DNA of 22,497 bases, taken from contig JANMKR010000059.1 in NCBI GenBank assembly GCA_031372145.1, positions 1 to 22,497 of the forward strand, written 5' to 3'. Numbering within the stretch: position 1 is the stretch's first letter; each line of letters starts with the position of its first letter. The stretch is from CALMEC01 sp031372145. GTDB taxonomy: Bacteria > Actinomycetota > Thermoleophilia > Miltoncostaeales > Miltoncostaeaceae. Both the position numbers and the translations under genes were made by a program. This document shows, piece by piece, positions 13,614 through 21,844 of this stretch. Under the pieces are notes generated by a model, which saw only the letters and a program-made list of their open reading frames with translations, was not told the origin of the DNA and did not search any database.

Positions 13614-13729
13614 AACTAGCCGTTCGTGTGGTGGCGCTCGGCACGATCAACCTCGATTCTCTCGACTGGAATCACCGCACGATGCTCCCCGCCTCGTCGT
13701 ATCAGCGCCCCTGACATGAGGTCACCGAC

Positions 13730-14257
13730 ATGGCGCTCCTCCCAGGACACCTTCGATCGAGCACCGCCGCAGCAGATCGCTTGCGGCAGCGGCGCACCAT
13801 GGCGTTGGTCGCGTTGGCCGTCGTGGCCGCCTTTGGCGTGGTGACCGGCGGCGCCGAGTCCGCAGCGTCGCGCACCGCGTCCGGCACAGCCGCCCGCACA
13901 TCGCGCACCACGGCCACCACGTCGGTGTCCTCAATCAGGCGCACGAATTGGATCGTCCCACTCGCCGTCTCGTGCACCGGACCCGCCGGGGTGACCTGTC
14001 GGGGTCGGATCTCATTGGTCATCAGAGTGCTGAACAAACGGACTGGCAAGCGCGGAAACCTCGTGCTCGGCGCCCAGGCGTACTCAATCAAGAGCGGAAC
14101 CAAGCGCGCTATTCGGGTGACGCTGACCGAGCGCGCGCAGATGCTCCTCGCGTACCACACGTCGCTGAAGGTCCGCGTCAGGTTGGTGCCGTCGTCCGGT
14201 GCGGGTGTTGCCACGCCAAGCAGGATGGCGATCACGCTGCGTGCACCCGAGGATTGA
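13730..14257 (+). CDS. Secreted protein with a two-cysteine beta-rich C-terminal domain
   Basis: The function is not known. The 175-residue protein has a basic N-terminus (RLRQRR) and hydrophobic segment at residues 24-42 (MALVALAVVAAFGVVTGGA), a signal peptide or anchor. A Ser/Thr/Ala-rich linker follows, then a domain from about 72 on: 'VPLAVSCTGPAGVTCRGRIS' with C82 and C90, later 'LGAQAYSIKSGTKRAIRVTL' and 'MLLAYHTSLKVRVRLV'. This pattern of alternating beta strands with 'f.i..g....v.v.l...a..ll....L.v.v' recurs in exported proteins of Thermoleophilia and looks immunoglobulin-like. The ATG at 13730 has GAGG eight bases upstream; an internal ATG at 13799 has none. Confidence 0.75.
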   Translation: MALLPGHLRSSTAAADRLRQRRTMALVALAVVAAFGVVTGGAESAASRTASGTAARTSRTTATTSVSSIRRTNWIVPLAVSCTGPAGVTCRGRISLVIRVLNKRTGKRGNLVLGAQAYSIKSGTKRAIRVTLTERAQMLLAYHTSLKVRVRLVPSSGAGVATPSRMAITLRAPED

Positions 14258-14297
14258 TCCAGGCGGCTGCGTCATGGCAAATATCCGACGCGGCCCG

Positions 14298-14303
14298 TAA
14301 GTT
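14298..14303 (+). promoter_or_regulatory. Candidate -10 box of a leaderless aldehyde dehydrogenase transcript
   Basis: TAAGTT stands nine bases before the ATG at 14313, with no ribosome-binding site between. This is the same arrangement as before pfkA, the second antitoxin gene and the topoisomerase gene. Confidence 0.4.
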
Positions 14304-14312
14304 GTCGACTGG

Positions 14313-15701
14313 ATGGCACGCCCGCCCACGGAACTGACGGTCACCAACCCGTTTACCGGCGAGCAGATCGGCTCGGTGGCCCACGCCTCCGTCGATGAGG
14401 TCGGCCACGCGGTTGCGACCGCCCTCGACCATCTGCCGGCCCCGACACCCGCAGCGCGCGCCGCCATCCTGGAACGAGCCGCGGCACTGGTCGCCGCCCG
14501 CCGGGATGAGCTTGCCCTCACGATTGCCGCAGAGGCGGGCAAGCCGCTCAAGCAGGCACAGGTCGAAGCCGCCCGATGCGTCGACACGCTGACGTTCGCG
14601 GCGGTCGAAGCCCGGACCCTGTCCGGCGAGATGGTGCCGATCGACGCCTCCGCGTCGGGGGCCGGCAAGATCGCGTTCACGTTCCGGGAGCCGATCGGCG
14701 TGATCGCCGCGATCTCACCGTTCAACTTCCCGCTCAACCTCGTCGCACACAAGGTGGCGCCCGCAATCGCCGCAGGCTGCCCGGTTGTGCTGAAGCCATC
14801 CGAGGAGACGCCGCTCTCGGCACTCGCTTTTGCCGAGATCCTCTCCGAAGCCGGGCTAGCGTCGGGTGCTCTGCAGCTCCTGAACGGCCCCGGTGAGACC
14901 ATTGGAGCGGCGTTGGCGGGCAATCCCGACATCGCGATGATCTCGTTTACGGGAAGCGCCGAGGTCGGTTGGGAGTTGGCCCGTCGCCACCCGCGCATCC
15001 GCGTTGCATTGGAACTCGGCAACTCCACGCCGGTCATCGTCACCGCCGACGCGGACGTGGACGATGCGGCAACCCGAATCGCCGCGTCCGGCTTCACGCA
15101 CGCCGGCCAGTCGTGTGTGTCGGTGCAACGGGTCCTGGTCGAGGCCTCGATCCACGATGGGTTGCGCGATGCGATCGTCAGCCGCGTGGAGCGGCTCGTT
15201 GTGGGTGATCCGCTCGATCCGCTCACCGACGTGGGTCCGCTCATCACGACCGCGGCACGTGACCGGGTGGCGACGTGGATCGCAGCGGCGACGGACTCCG
15301 GTGCACGCGTCGTCACCGGCGGTACGATCCACGACGGCCTGCTCCACCCCACCGTCCTGACGGGCGTCACCCCTGCCATGCGTGTGTTCCATGACGAGGT
15401 GTTCGGCCCGGTCGTCGGGCTCACCACGTTCACCACGATTGACGAGGCGATCGACTTGGCAAACGCAACGCCGTTCGGGTTGCAGGCCGGCATCTTCACG
15501 TCACGGGTCGATCATGCACTCGCATGGGCCCGGCGACTGCATTTCGGCGCCATCCTGATCAACGAGACCCCGACGTTCCGTGCCGATCAGATGCCCTACG
15601 GTGGGGTCAAGAACAGCGGCAACACCCGTGAGGGACCGGCCGCCGCGGTGCGTTCCATGACCGAGTCCCGACTCATCGTGATCGACCTCCCGGACCGCTG
15701 A
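14313..15701 (+). CDS. NAD(P)-dependent aldehyde dehydrogenase
   Basis: Members of this superfamily oxidise aldehydes to carboxylates with NAD(P). The 462-residue protein has the usual blocks: 'ISPFNFPLNLVAHKVAPAIA' with the catalytic-site Asn, 'VVLKPSEETPLSALA', 'SFTGSAEVGWELA', the general base E234 in 'LELGNSTPVIV', and the nucleophile C268 in 'GFTHAGQSCVSVQR'. 'HDEVFGPVVGLTTF', 'ATPFGLQAGIFT' and 'PYGGVKNSGNTREGP' complete the C-terminal half. The overall style is closest to lactaldehyde/phosphonoacetaldehyde-type or non-phosphorylating glyceraldehyde-3-phosphate dehydrogenases, but the substrate cannot be settled by eye. The stop overlaps the ATG of the oxidoreductase gene by one base, so the two are probably made together. 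Confidence 0.94.
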   Translation: MARPPTELTVTNPFTGEQIGSVAHASVDEVGHAVATALDHLPAPTPAARAAILERAAALVAARRDELALTIAAEAGKPLKQAQVEAARCVDTLTFAAVEARTLSGEMVPIDASASGAGKIAFTFREPIGVIAAISPFNFPLNLVAHKVAPAIAAGCPVVLKPSEETPLSALAFAEILSEAGLASGALQLLNGPGETIGAALAGNPDIAMISFTGSAEVGWELARRHPRIRVALELGNSTPVIVTADADVDDAATRIAASGFTHAGQSCVSVQRVLVEASIHDGLRDAIVSRVERLVVGDPLDPLTDVGPLITTAARDRVATWIAAATDSGARVVTGGTIHDGLLHPTVLTGVTPAMRVFHDEVFGPVVGLTTFTTIDEAIDLANATPFGLQAGIFTSRVDHALAWARRLHFGAILINETPTFRADQMPYGGVKNSGNTREGPAAAVRSMTESRLIVIDLPDR

Positions 15702-16513
15702 TGGCGACGCAGTTCGGTCTGTTCGTCCCGCCGTTTGGAGAGCTGGCCGATCCGCGCGTCCTCGCAGACATCGGCGCAGAGGCCGAAGCCGCCGGTTGGG
15801 ACGGGTTGTTCGTCTGGGACCACGTGCTGTACCGCCCCCCGGTGCGCGAGGTGGCCGACCCGTGGATCGCGCTGGCGGCGATCGCAACGCGGACTGAACG
15901 CATTCGCATCGGCGCGCTCGTCACTCCGCTCGCACGCCGACGTCCGCAGATCGTCGCCCGCCAGACGACGACGCTGGACGTGTTGAGCGGCGGTCGCATG
16001 ATCCTGGGCGCCGCATTGGGTCGCGACCAGAGCGGTCATGAGCTTTCGGCATTCGGTGAGGAGACCGACGATCGGGAGCGCGCCGCCATGCTCGACGAGT
16101 CACTGGAACTGATCGAGCGACTCTGGACGGGCGCGCCCGTCGACCACGATGGGCGGCATTACCAGGCGCGGGATGTCACGTTCGAGCCGCGCCCCGTGCA
16201 AATGCCGCGCATCCCGATCTGGATTGGCGGGCGGTGGCCCAGGCGCGCTCCGATCCGTCGTGCGGCCAGGTGGGACGGGTACTTCCCCATCGACCTGGCC
16301 GACCCTGATCAACTGGCCGAGTGCGCCGAGCAGATCCGCGCCCTTCGGGGGCACCTGGACGGCTTCGATCTGGTCATCGAGACCGCGCCCGACGACGACC
16401 CCGCCCCGTGGATCGCGGCCGGGGCGACCTGGTGGCTCTGCAGCTTCGGGCTCGAGCGGGCAACCGCAGCCGCAGTGCGCGAGGCCGCGGTTGACGGCCC
16501 GCCTCGACACTGA
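15701..16513 (+). CDS. Luciferase-like (LLM) flavin/F420-dependent oxidoreductase
   Basis: The 270-residue protein has the bacterial-luciferase TIM-barrel fold pattern: 'FGLFVPPFGELADPRVLADI', 'GWDGLFVWDHVLYRPP', 'IALAAIATRTERIRIGALVT', 'RRPQIVARQTTTLDVLSGGR', 'LGAALGRDQSGHELSAFGEE' and 'IPIWIGGRWPRRAPIRRAAR'. Family members use FMN or coenzyme F420; in actinobacteria many use F420, but the cofactor is not certain here. It is coupled to the aldehyde dehydrogenase gene by a TGATG overlap, which suggests successive oxidation steps on a shared substrate. The end is followed by a 350-bp non-coding spacer before a convergent gene. Confidence 0.9.
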   Translation: MATQFGLFVPPFGELADPRVLADIGAEAEAAGWDGLFVWDHVLYRPPVREVADPWIALAAIATRTERIRIGALVTPLARRRPQIVARQTTTLDVLSGGRMILGAALGRDQSGHELSAFGEETDDRERAAMLDESLELIERLWTGAPVDHDGRHYQARDVTFEPRPVQMPRIPIWIGGRWPRRAPIRRAARWDGYFPIDLADPDQLAECAEQIRALRGHLDGFDLVIETAPDDDPAPWIAAGATWWLCSFGLERATAAAVREAAVDGPPRH

Positions 16514-16561
16514 GCGCAGATCGACGGAGCTTCCACCCGTCGCCCGCCGGTCATGCAAAAC

Positions 16562-16754
16562 GTGCCCGGCACCCCGCGTCACCGAACTTGCCGCTCGGAG
16601 CGAACTTTTTTCGTCGGGGCCCTTGGTGTGCACTCGATCAAGTTGTACGCGAATCGCATCGTTCGAAGCCGAAAACCATCCCGTCGACGCATGTTTCCCG
16701 TGCATCGTCGTCGTGCGGATGAGGGCGTGCAATTTCGGTGCCCGGCACCGAGGG
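16562..16754. repeat. Second repeat-bearing spacer with GTGCCCGGCAC palindromes (16514-16863)
   Basis: The 350 bp between convergent genes hold no convincing gene. The palindrome GTGCCCGGCAC occurs at 16562-16572 and, extended to CGGTGCC-C-GGCACCG, at 16736-16750, with centres 176 bp apart. The segment 16671-16754 is related to 7409-7520: GAAAACC, then about 23 bp with 16 matches, GGATGAGGGCGT (16717-16728), and 16730-16754 with 20 of 25 matches. About 18 bp present in the first copy are missing between the last two blocks here. This looks like a dispersed repeat family; I see no RAYT-type transposase in the window. Confidence 0.6.
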
Positions 16755-16863
16755 TCATCCGGCATCGGAAACGGCGGCGGTGCCGCGGGTGGTGGCGAGC
16801 CGACCCATGACACTCCTGCGCTCGGGGTCGGAGGGCTGACGAGCGCACAACAGACTCGCCACG

Positions 16864-18132
16864 TCAGCCGATCAGGCGTCCCACCGCGTAGATCGCGACG
16901 CCTGCCAGGCCGCCGACGACGGTGCCGTTGATGCGGATGAACTGCAGGTCGCGCCCGACCGCCAGCTCCACCCGGCGGGAGGCGTCCTCGGGGTTCCATC
17001 GGGCGACGGTCGACGCGATCAGGTCGCCGGCCTGGTGTCGGTGCTCCTCGAGCAGATACGTCACAACCGACTCGACCCAACTGTCGATCTTGGCCTGAAG
17101 CTCGGGATCCTGCGCCACGCGACGACCGATGGACTGAATCTCGATCGCGATGCGCTGACGAAGCTGCGACGACGGATCGTCTGCCTGCCGCTGCAACAGC
17201 GCCTTGAGGTCGGTCCACAGCGACGCAGTCCATCGCTGCACCGCCGGGTGGTTGACGATCTGCTCTTTGATCTCCTCGCCACGGACGATCAGTTCGGGAT
17301 CGTGCTGCAACCGCTCAGCCAGTTGCGCCATCCGCTCTTCCAGGTACTGGCGGAACTCGTGATGCGGCGCCTCGCCCACCTCGGCCAAAAACGCACGAAG
17401 CCCGTCGAAGAGCTTGGTGAAGATCCTGTCATCGATGGACTCCGGCACCCACCACGGCGACTCCTTGCCGAAGCGCTGTCGCAACGACTCGCGGTGGTCG
17501 TCCATGAACCGCAGACCCCCACGCACGGCGGCGTCCACCAACTCGACGTGACGACCCTCGGCGGTGGCGATGGTCAGCGCCCGGCCGGCCAGCGGCGCCA
17601 ACTGCACGCGGTGCACCCACCCGGCGATGGAGTGTTCGATGGCCGTCTGCACCGTGTCATCACGCAGAACGCCCGCTGTCCCGGCCAGCGCCGCCGAGGA
17701 GTGGCGCGCGATGGTCGCGGCGTGCTCGTCCGCGCTGACCCACGCCGCGGCGCGACGTGCGATCCCGACCGAGCGCAGGCGCTCCAGCACGACCCCGCCG
17801 GTCAGGAAGTTCTCCTCGACAAATCCGCCGATCGCACGCCCGAGCTGATCCTTGCGCGTCGGGATCAACGCGGTATGCGGGATCGGGATGCCCATGGGAT
17901 GGCGAAACAAGGCCGTGACCGCAAACCAGTCGGCCAACCCGCCGACCATCGCCCCCTCGGTGGCGGCCTCGACGTAGCCCGCCCAGTCCTCGCCGCCGCC
18001 GAAGAGCCGCACCGCCACGTACACCAGCGCTGCGAACACGAGCAAGCCGGTCGCGCGCACCTTCATCTGTCGCAGCCCGCGCCTGCGGGCGGCTTCGTCG
18101 TTCACGGCAAGCACCGGGGATTCGCGCTCCAC
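16864..18132 (-). CDS. DUF445-family membrane protein
   Basis: The 422-residue protein has a transmembrane helix at about residues 27-45 (ATGLLVFAALVYVAVRLFG), the DUF445 signature at about 60-92 (EGAMVGGLADWFAVTALFRH, then 'PIPHTALIPTRKDQLG'), a long helical charged middle, and a second helix at about 404-422 at the very C-terminus. The two ends would anchor a large soluble helical region. The biochemical role of DUF445 is not established. The start is GTG at 18132, chosen because the conserved core needs only the later part; a downstream start before 'MKVRATG' is possible. It is divergent from the nitroreductase gene across 83 bp. Confidence 0.88.
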   Translation of the reverse strand: MERESPVLAVNDEAARRRGLRQMKVRATGLLVFAALVYVAVRLFGGGEDWAGYVEAATEGAMVGGLADWFAVTALFRHPMGIPIPHTALIPTRKDQLGRAIGGFVEENFLTGGVVLERLRSVGIARRAAAWVSADEHAATIARHSSAALAGTAGVLRDDTVQTAIEHSIAGWVHRVQLAPLAGRALTIATAEGRHVELVDAAVRGGLRFMDDHRESLRQRFGKESPWWVPESIDDRIFTKLFDGLRAFLAEVGEAPHHEFRQYLEERMAQLAERLQHDPELIVRGEEIKEQIVNHPAVQRWTASLWTDLKALLQRQADDPSSQLRQRIAIEIQSIGRRVAQDPELQAKIDSWVESVVTYLLEEHRHQAGDLIASTVARWNPEDASRRVELAVGRDLQFIRINGTVVGGLAGVAIYAVGRLIG

Positions 18133-18215
18133 AGCACAATCCTGCCACCCGCGGCGGCCGACCGAATATGAGAGCCTGCTCGGCGTTCGTCACATGACGC
18201 GGAAGGACGAGGACG

Positions 18216-18878
18216 TTGAACGCCGATGATGCCATTCGCCAACGCCGGAGCGTGCGCCGCTACACCGATGCACCGGTCGCTGATGCCGACATCGACGCGC
18301 TGTTGCAACTCGCACTGCTCGCTCCTACCGGCGGCATGGCGCAGGCATGGAGCTTTGTCGTCGTGCGGGACGCCGAGAAGCGTCGCGCCGTTGCAGAACT
18401 CGTCATCCGTGGCGGCGGCGAGTACTTCCGCATCGTGCGGCCGGCCGCGCCCGAAACCAGCGACGAGGAGCACGCCGCCTGGGCGAAGGGCTATGCCGAG
18501 CAGGCTCTTGGCACCTATCGCGACGTGCCGGTGTGGATCGTCGGCTTGGTCGTCCCGCGCAACGTGTTCCCGGCCGATCAACGCGACGCCGAGCGCACCG
18601 CGGATGTGGCATCGCTGGCCTTCGCGATGGAGAACCTGTTCGTCGCCGCTCGCGCCCGTGGACTCGGCACGGTCCCGACCGTGTTCCACTGGTTCGTCGA
18701 GGATGCATTCCGGGCACTGCTCGACATCCCGACGGAACTCGAGATCCCGCTCATCACGCCGCTGGGCTACCCGGTCGAATTTCCGACCAGCCTGCCGCCG
18801 GCCCTCAAGGCCATCAAGCGCCCATGGCGGACGCTCGTCCACGACGACGGCTGGGGAAATCCGCGTCACGAGGTGTAG
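18216..18878 (+). CDS. Nitroreductase-family flavoprotein
   Basis: These FMN-binding dimers reduce nitro groups, quinones or flavins with NAD(P)H. The 220-residue protein begins with the family signature 'AIRQRRSVRRYTDAPV' (FMN-phosphate contacts), then 'LLQLALLAPTGGMAQAWSFV' and 'ENLFVAARARGLGTVPTVFH', the last including the Gly-rich FMN-binding turn. 'ELEIPLITPLGYPVEFP' near residue 180 is the usual C-terminal strand. The start is TTG at 18216, the only start that keeps the signature; AGGACGAGGA stands just before it. The substrate is not predictable. It is flanked by a divergent DUF445 gene and an antitoxin-like gene that appears to have its own promoter. Confidence 0.9.
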   Translation: MNADDAIRQRRSVRRYTDAPVADADIDALLQLALLAPTGGMAQAWSFVVVRDAEKRRAVAELVIRGGGEYFRIVRPAAPETSDEEHAAWAKGYAEQALGTYRDVPVWIVGLVVPRNVFPADQRDAERTADVASLAFAMENLFVAARARGLGTVPTVFHWFVEDAFRALLDIPTELEIPLITPLGYPVEFPTSLPPALKAIKRPWRTLVHDDGWGNPRHEV

Positions 18879-18903
18879 ACCGCAACGCGTCGCACCGATT
18901 GTT

Positions 18904-18931
18904 TTGGCTTTGTGAAGGTGCTTGCTAGGCT
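18904..18931 (+). promoter_or_regulatory. Candidate promoter of the MbcA/Xre-like gene
   Basis: TTGGCT (18904-18909), 16 bp, TAGGCT (18926-18931) is a reasonable -35/-10 pair in the gap after the nitroreductase gene. It would give a start near 18938 and a leader of about 55 bases, ending with GGAGGGG before the GTG at 18993. Confidence 0.4.
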
Positions 18932-18992
18932 TGCCTCACGCGCTGGGCATTGGACGTCCCAGCAGATGAGACAGCCGCCCATGGAGGGGAAC

Positions 18993-19364
18993 GTGAGTTA
19001 CGAAATGAGCCCGCTCGAGCGTGTTGCAAAGAGCATCGGGTTGAGTCGCTTCGACATCGCGCAGATGCTCGACGCAACCCCAGGGATCGTCGAGGCATGG
19101 CTGACCGGGCAGATGACGCCCGGACCGCGCTCACGCGAGAAACTCGATGAGCTGTTGCAGGTGTTGGAGGGACTGTTCGTCAAGATGACCCCTCGATCGG
19201 CCCACGAATGGCTCAACTCGCCGAGCGCCGCGCTCGACTACTACGAGCCGCTCGACTTGCTGCGCCGCGGGGACCTGTATTCGGTGATGTGTGTCATCGA
19301 GGCGATGCCCCGGGCGATCCGTCTTGATCGCCACCTCACGATCGACACCGCCCACCTGGTCTGA
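18993..19364 (+). CDS. Xre/MbcA/ParS-type antitoxin-like protein without an adjacent toxin
   Basis: The 123-residue protein joins an N-terminal helix-turn-helix (residues about 7-50, 'VAKSIGLSRFDIAQMLDATP' then 'VEAWLTGQMTPGPRSREKL') to a DUF2384-type C-terminal domain (FVKMTPRSAHEWLNSPSAAL, 'EPLDLLRRGDLYSVMCVIEA'). In MbcA-MbcT/ParS-type modules this domain caps a RES-domain toxin. No RES gene is nearby: upstream is a nitroreductase, downstream a convergent ammonium transporter. The GTG at 18993 is chosen because GGAGGGG stands directly before it; a longer frame from 18912 would start inside the likely promoter. It may be an orphan regulator or serve a toxin encoded elsewhere. Confidence 0.8.
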   Translation: MSYEMSPLERVAKSIGLSRFDIAQMLDATPGIVEAWLTGQMTPGPRSREKLDELLQVLEGLFVKMTPRSAHEWLNSPSAALDYYEPLDLLRRGDLYSVMCVIEAMPRAIRLDRHLTIDTAHLV

Positions 19365-19365
19365 C

Positions 19366-19418
19366 CGAACCGTTCTCCCCGCCGGGCCGCCCGCACGAGG
19401 CGACCCGGCGTCGGTTCG
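19366..19418. terminator. Nested hairpin, probable bidirectional terminator
   Basis: The gap between two convergent genes is filled by nested inverted repeats: CGAACC (19366-19371) / GGTTCG (19413-19418) outside, and CGCCGGG (19380-19386) / CCCGGCG (19104 bases later in the same gap, 19404-19410) inside, continued after one mismatch by CGCC (19388-19391) / GGCG (19399-19402). The stem is very GC-rich and has no long T-run. It lies exactly between the two stop codons and is symmetrical, so it could stop transcription from both sides. Confidence 0.65.
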
Positions 19419-20717
19419 CTACGACCGTGAGATGAGGACCGGCTCCTCGGGCTCGGCTCCGGAGACCTCCATGAACCGCTCGGGATAGCCGAACATGCCG
19501 TGCTCGGAGATGTCGAGCCCCGCGAGTTCCGCCTCCTCTGGTGCCCGAAGACCCATGGTCGCGCGGATCACCCAGAACACGGCATACGACGCCGCAAACG
19601 CAAACGCCGCGATGCACACCAGTCCGGCGAGTTGCCAGCCGAGCTGACCGAACCCACCGCCATAAACGAGTCCCTCATTGCCGACCCCGAGCGACTTGGC
19701 CGCTGACGGTGTCGTCAACACCCCGGCACCGATCACCCCGACGACCCCGCCCAGCCCGTGCCCGGCGATCGCGCCAATGGGGTCGTCCACACGAATGCGG
19801 TCCACTGCGAGCACGACCAGCACCATCAGCGACCCGGCCACGAGCCCGATGAGCGCACCGCCCCAAGGGGCGACATAGGCACACGGGCCGGCGATCGCGC
19901 CGAGCCCGGCGATCGCACCGTTGCCCATCATCCCGATGTCGAGCGTGCCGAGTCTGAGGCGCGCGACGAGCGTCGCCCCGATCACCCCGAACGCGCCCGC
20001 CAGGTTGGTCACCACGATGACCTGACCGAGCGGCTTGTCCACGGCGCCCAGGAACGAGCCGGCGTTGAACCCCATCCACCCGACCCAAAGGATGAAGATG
20101 CCGAGCAACGCCAACGGCATCGAGTGACCCGGAATCGGCTGGGGCTTGCCCTCACGGAACTTGCCGATGCGCGGTCCCAGCAGCATGGCCGCGGCCAGCG
20201 CTCCGGCTGCACCGGTCACGTGAACCACACCTGAGCCCGCAAAGTCCTGGAAGTGTGTCGACAGCCATCCGCCGCCCCACACCCAGTGGACCACGATCGG
20301 GTAGATGACCCCGACGAACACCAGGGCGAACGGCAGGTACGCGCCAAAGCGGATCCGGTCGAGCGTCGTGCCCCACACGATGGCCAGCGCCACCGCGGCG
20401 AACGTCGCCTCGAAGAAGAACTTCATCGGCTCGTCGACCACCGAATACGCCAAGGACTGCACACCTTGGCCGTTGCCGAGCTCCAAGAACCAGCCGGACG
20501 CCCCGACGAATCCGTTGCCATCGCCGAACGCGAATGCGTAGCCGATCGCCCAGAACGCCGCGAACGAGAACGCCAGATTGACCAGGACTTTCGCCGCGAC
20601 GGCACCGGCGTTCTTCATCCGCGTCAGACCAACTTCGAGCATCGCGAAGCCGCCTTGCATGAGCAGCACAAGGCACCCCGCGAACGCCACCCAAACGGTG
20701 TCGATCGCCTTATTCAC
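19419..20717 (-). CDS. amt: Ammonium transporter (Amt/MEP/Rh family)
   Basis: Amt proteins are trimeric membrane channels for ammonium/ammonia. The 432-residue protein has about eleven hydrophobic segments. The twin-histidine pore pair is present at H166 (DFAGSGVVHVTGA) and H320 (AGHGLGGVVG), and so are 'MLEVGLTRMKNAG' near the N-terminus and 'WVGWMGFNAGS' mid-protein. The C-terminal tail 'LDISEHGMFGYPERF' is the conserved cytoplasmic end that communicates gating between subunits. The start is GTG at 20717, because GAAGGGG precedes it by four to five bases; the frame is open to 20744, but those codons have no such site. No glnK/PII gene is next to it here. It is divergent from the MoxR gene. 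Confidence 0.95.
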   Translation of the reverse strand: MNKAIDTVWVAFAGCLVLLMQGGFAMLEVGLTRMKNAGAVAAKVLVNLAFSFAAFWAIGYAFAFGDGNGFVGASGWFLELGNGQGVQSLAYSVVDEPMKFFFEATFAAVALAIVWGTTLDRIRFGAYLPFALVFVGVIYPIVVHWVWGGGWLSTHFQDFAGSGVVHVTGAAGALAAAMLLGPRIGKFREGKPQPIPGHSMPLALLGIFILWVGWMGFNAGSFLGAVDKPLGQVIVVTNLAGAFGVIGATLVARLRLGTLDIGMMGNGAIAGLGAIAGPCAYVAPWGGALIGLVAGSLMVLVVLAVDRIRVDDPIGAIAGHGLGGVVGVIGAGVLTTPSAAKSLGVGNEGLVYGGGFGQLGWQLAGLVCIAAFAFAASYAVFWVIRATMGLRAPEEAELAGLDISEHGMFGYPERFMEVSGAEPEEPVLISRS

Positions 20718-20797
20718 GTTTCCCCTTCGTCGTCGGGACCTCACGTACCCGAACGCGGCGGATTCTTCGGTTCGCGCACCGCAGGCACTTTGGACAT

Positions 20798-21844
20798 GTG
20801 GCCAAAGACCCGGAGCGTGGCCTGTACAGATGCATGAACCTCAAGCCACCGCCCGCGGGCGCCGATGAACTCTCGATGGCGACAACGGAGATCCCCACCG
20901 GCACGAAGCCCCTGAAGGACGCCACCACGCTGGCATCCGCGCTCCAAACCAACCTGGCGCTCGTGGTCCGCGGCAAGGCCGATGCGATCCGGCTGGCCAC
21001 CGTCGCCGCACTGTCCGGAGGGCATCTCTTGCTCGAGGACGTTCCCGGCGTGGGCAAGACGCTCTTGGCCAAGGCCGTCGCGCGATCGATCCAGGGCACG
21101 TTCCGCCGCGTCCAGGGGACGCCGGATCTGCTGCCGGCCGACCTGACCGGCGTCTCGGTGCTCGATCAGTCCGACAGCACATGGCGGTTTCGTCCCGGCC
21201 CACTGTTTGCCAACGTCGTGCTGGTCGACGAGATCAACCGGGCCACTCCCCGCACCCAATCCGCGCTCCTCGAAGCCATGGAGGAGGGCCAGGTCAGCGC
21301 CGACGGCGTCACCCGGCGACTGCCCGAGCCGTTCATCGTCATCGCGACACAGAACCCTCACGAGCACGCCGGAACGTTCCCGCTGGTCGAAGGGCAGCGC
21401 GACCGGTTTGCGATCGCCCTGGAGATCGGCCTGCCCGACCGCGAGGCCGAGCGGCAGATCCTGACCGGCGCCGGCGGCCCAGCCGCGCTCGACCTGCTGC
21501 AGCCGGTTGCGGATGCGGACGATCTGCGCCACGCGCGCACCGCCATCCGCGAGGTGCACGTCGCTGCCCCCATCGTCGAGTACCTGCTGGACATCGTGAC
21601 CGCGACGCGGTCCCACGACGGCGTTTCCCTGGGAGCGAGCCCGCGCGCGAGCGTCAGCGCCCTTCGGACGGCACAGGCCTATGCGGTGACCGACGGTCGG
21701 CGCTTCGTCACCCCTGACGATGTCAAAGCCATCGCCCCCGCCGCGCTCGCGCACCGCCTGATCCTGAGCGGCGGTCCCGACCTGACCCGTGGCCGCGCAG
21801 TGGTCGACGCGATCCTGCGGAGGCTGCCGCCACCACGGGGATGA
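20798..21844 (+). CDS. MoxR-family AAA+ ATPase
   Basis: MoxR ATPases act as chaperone-like activators and usually sit beside DUF58 and von Willebrand-type genes. The protein is up to 348 residues (GTG at 20798); ATG at 20834 or 20877 would give shorter forms, and no strong ribosome-binding site decides between them. Walker A is at 80-90 ('EDVPGVGKTLL', K87), Walker B at 140-148 (VVLVDEINR, D144-E145), sensor 1 at 'FIVIATQNP', the arginine finger at 'VEGQRDRF' and sensor 2 near 'GASPRASVSALRTA'. The stop overlaps the DUF58 gene start by four bases (ATGA). It shares a divergent gap with the amt gene. Confidence 0.94.
   Translation: MAKDPERGLYRCMNLKPPPAGADELSMATTEIPTGTKPLKDATTLASALQTNLALVVRGKADAIRLATVAALSGGHLLLEDVPGVGKTLLAKAVARSIQGTFRRVQGTPDLLPADLTGVSVLDQSDSTWRFRPGPLFANVVLVDEINRATPRTQSALLEAMEEGQVSADGVTRRLPEPFIVIATQNPHEHAGTFPLVEGQRDRFAIALEIGLPDREAERQILTGAGGPAALDLLQPVADADDLRHARTAIREVHVAAPIVEYLLDIVTATRSHDGVSLGASPRASVSALRTAQAYAVTDGRRFVTPDDVKAIAPAALAHRLILSGGPDLTRGRAVVDAILRRLPPPRG

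Noticed and set aside
13557..13714. A plus-strand frame in the secreted-protein spacer
   Set aside because: No domain, weak codon use and no ribosome-binding site.
17035..18171. A plus-strand frame opposite the DUF445 gene (378 codons)
   Set aside because: No domain, rich in Arg/His/Gln as expected for an antisense shadow; DUF445 motifs on the other strand are clear.
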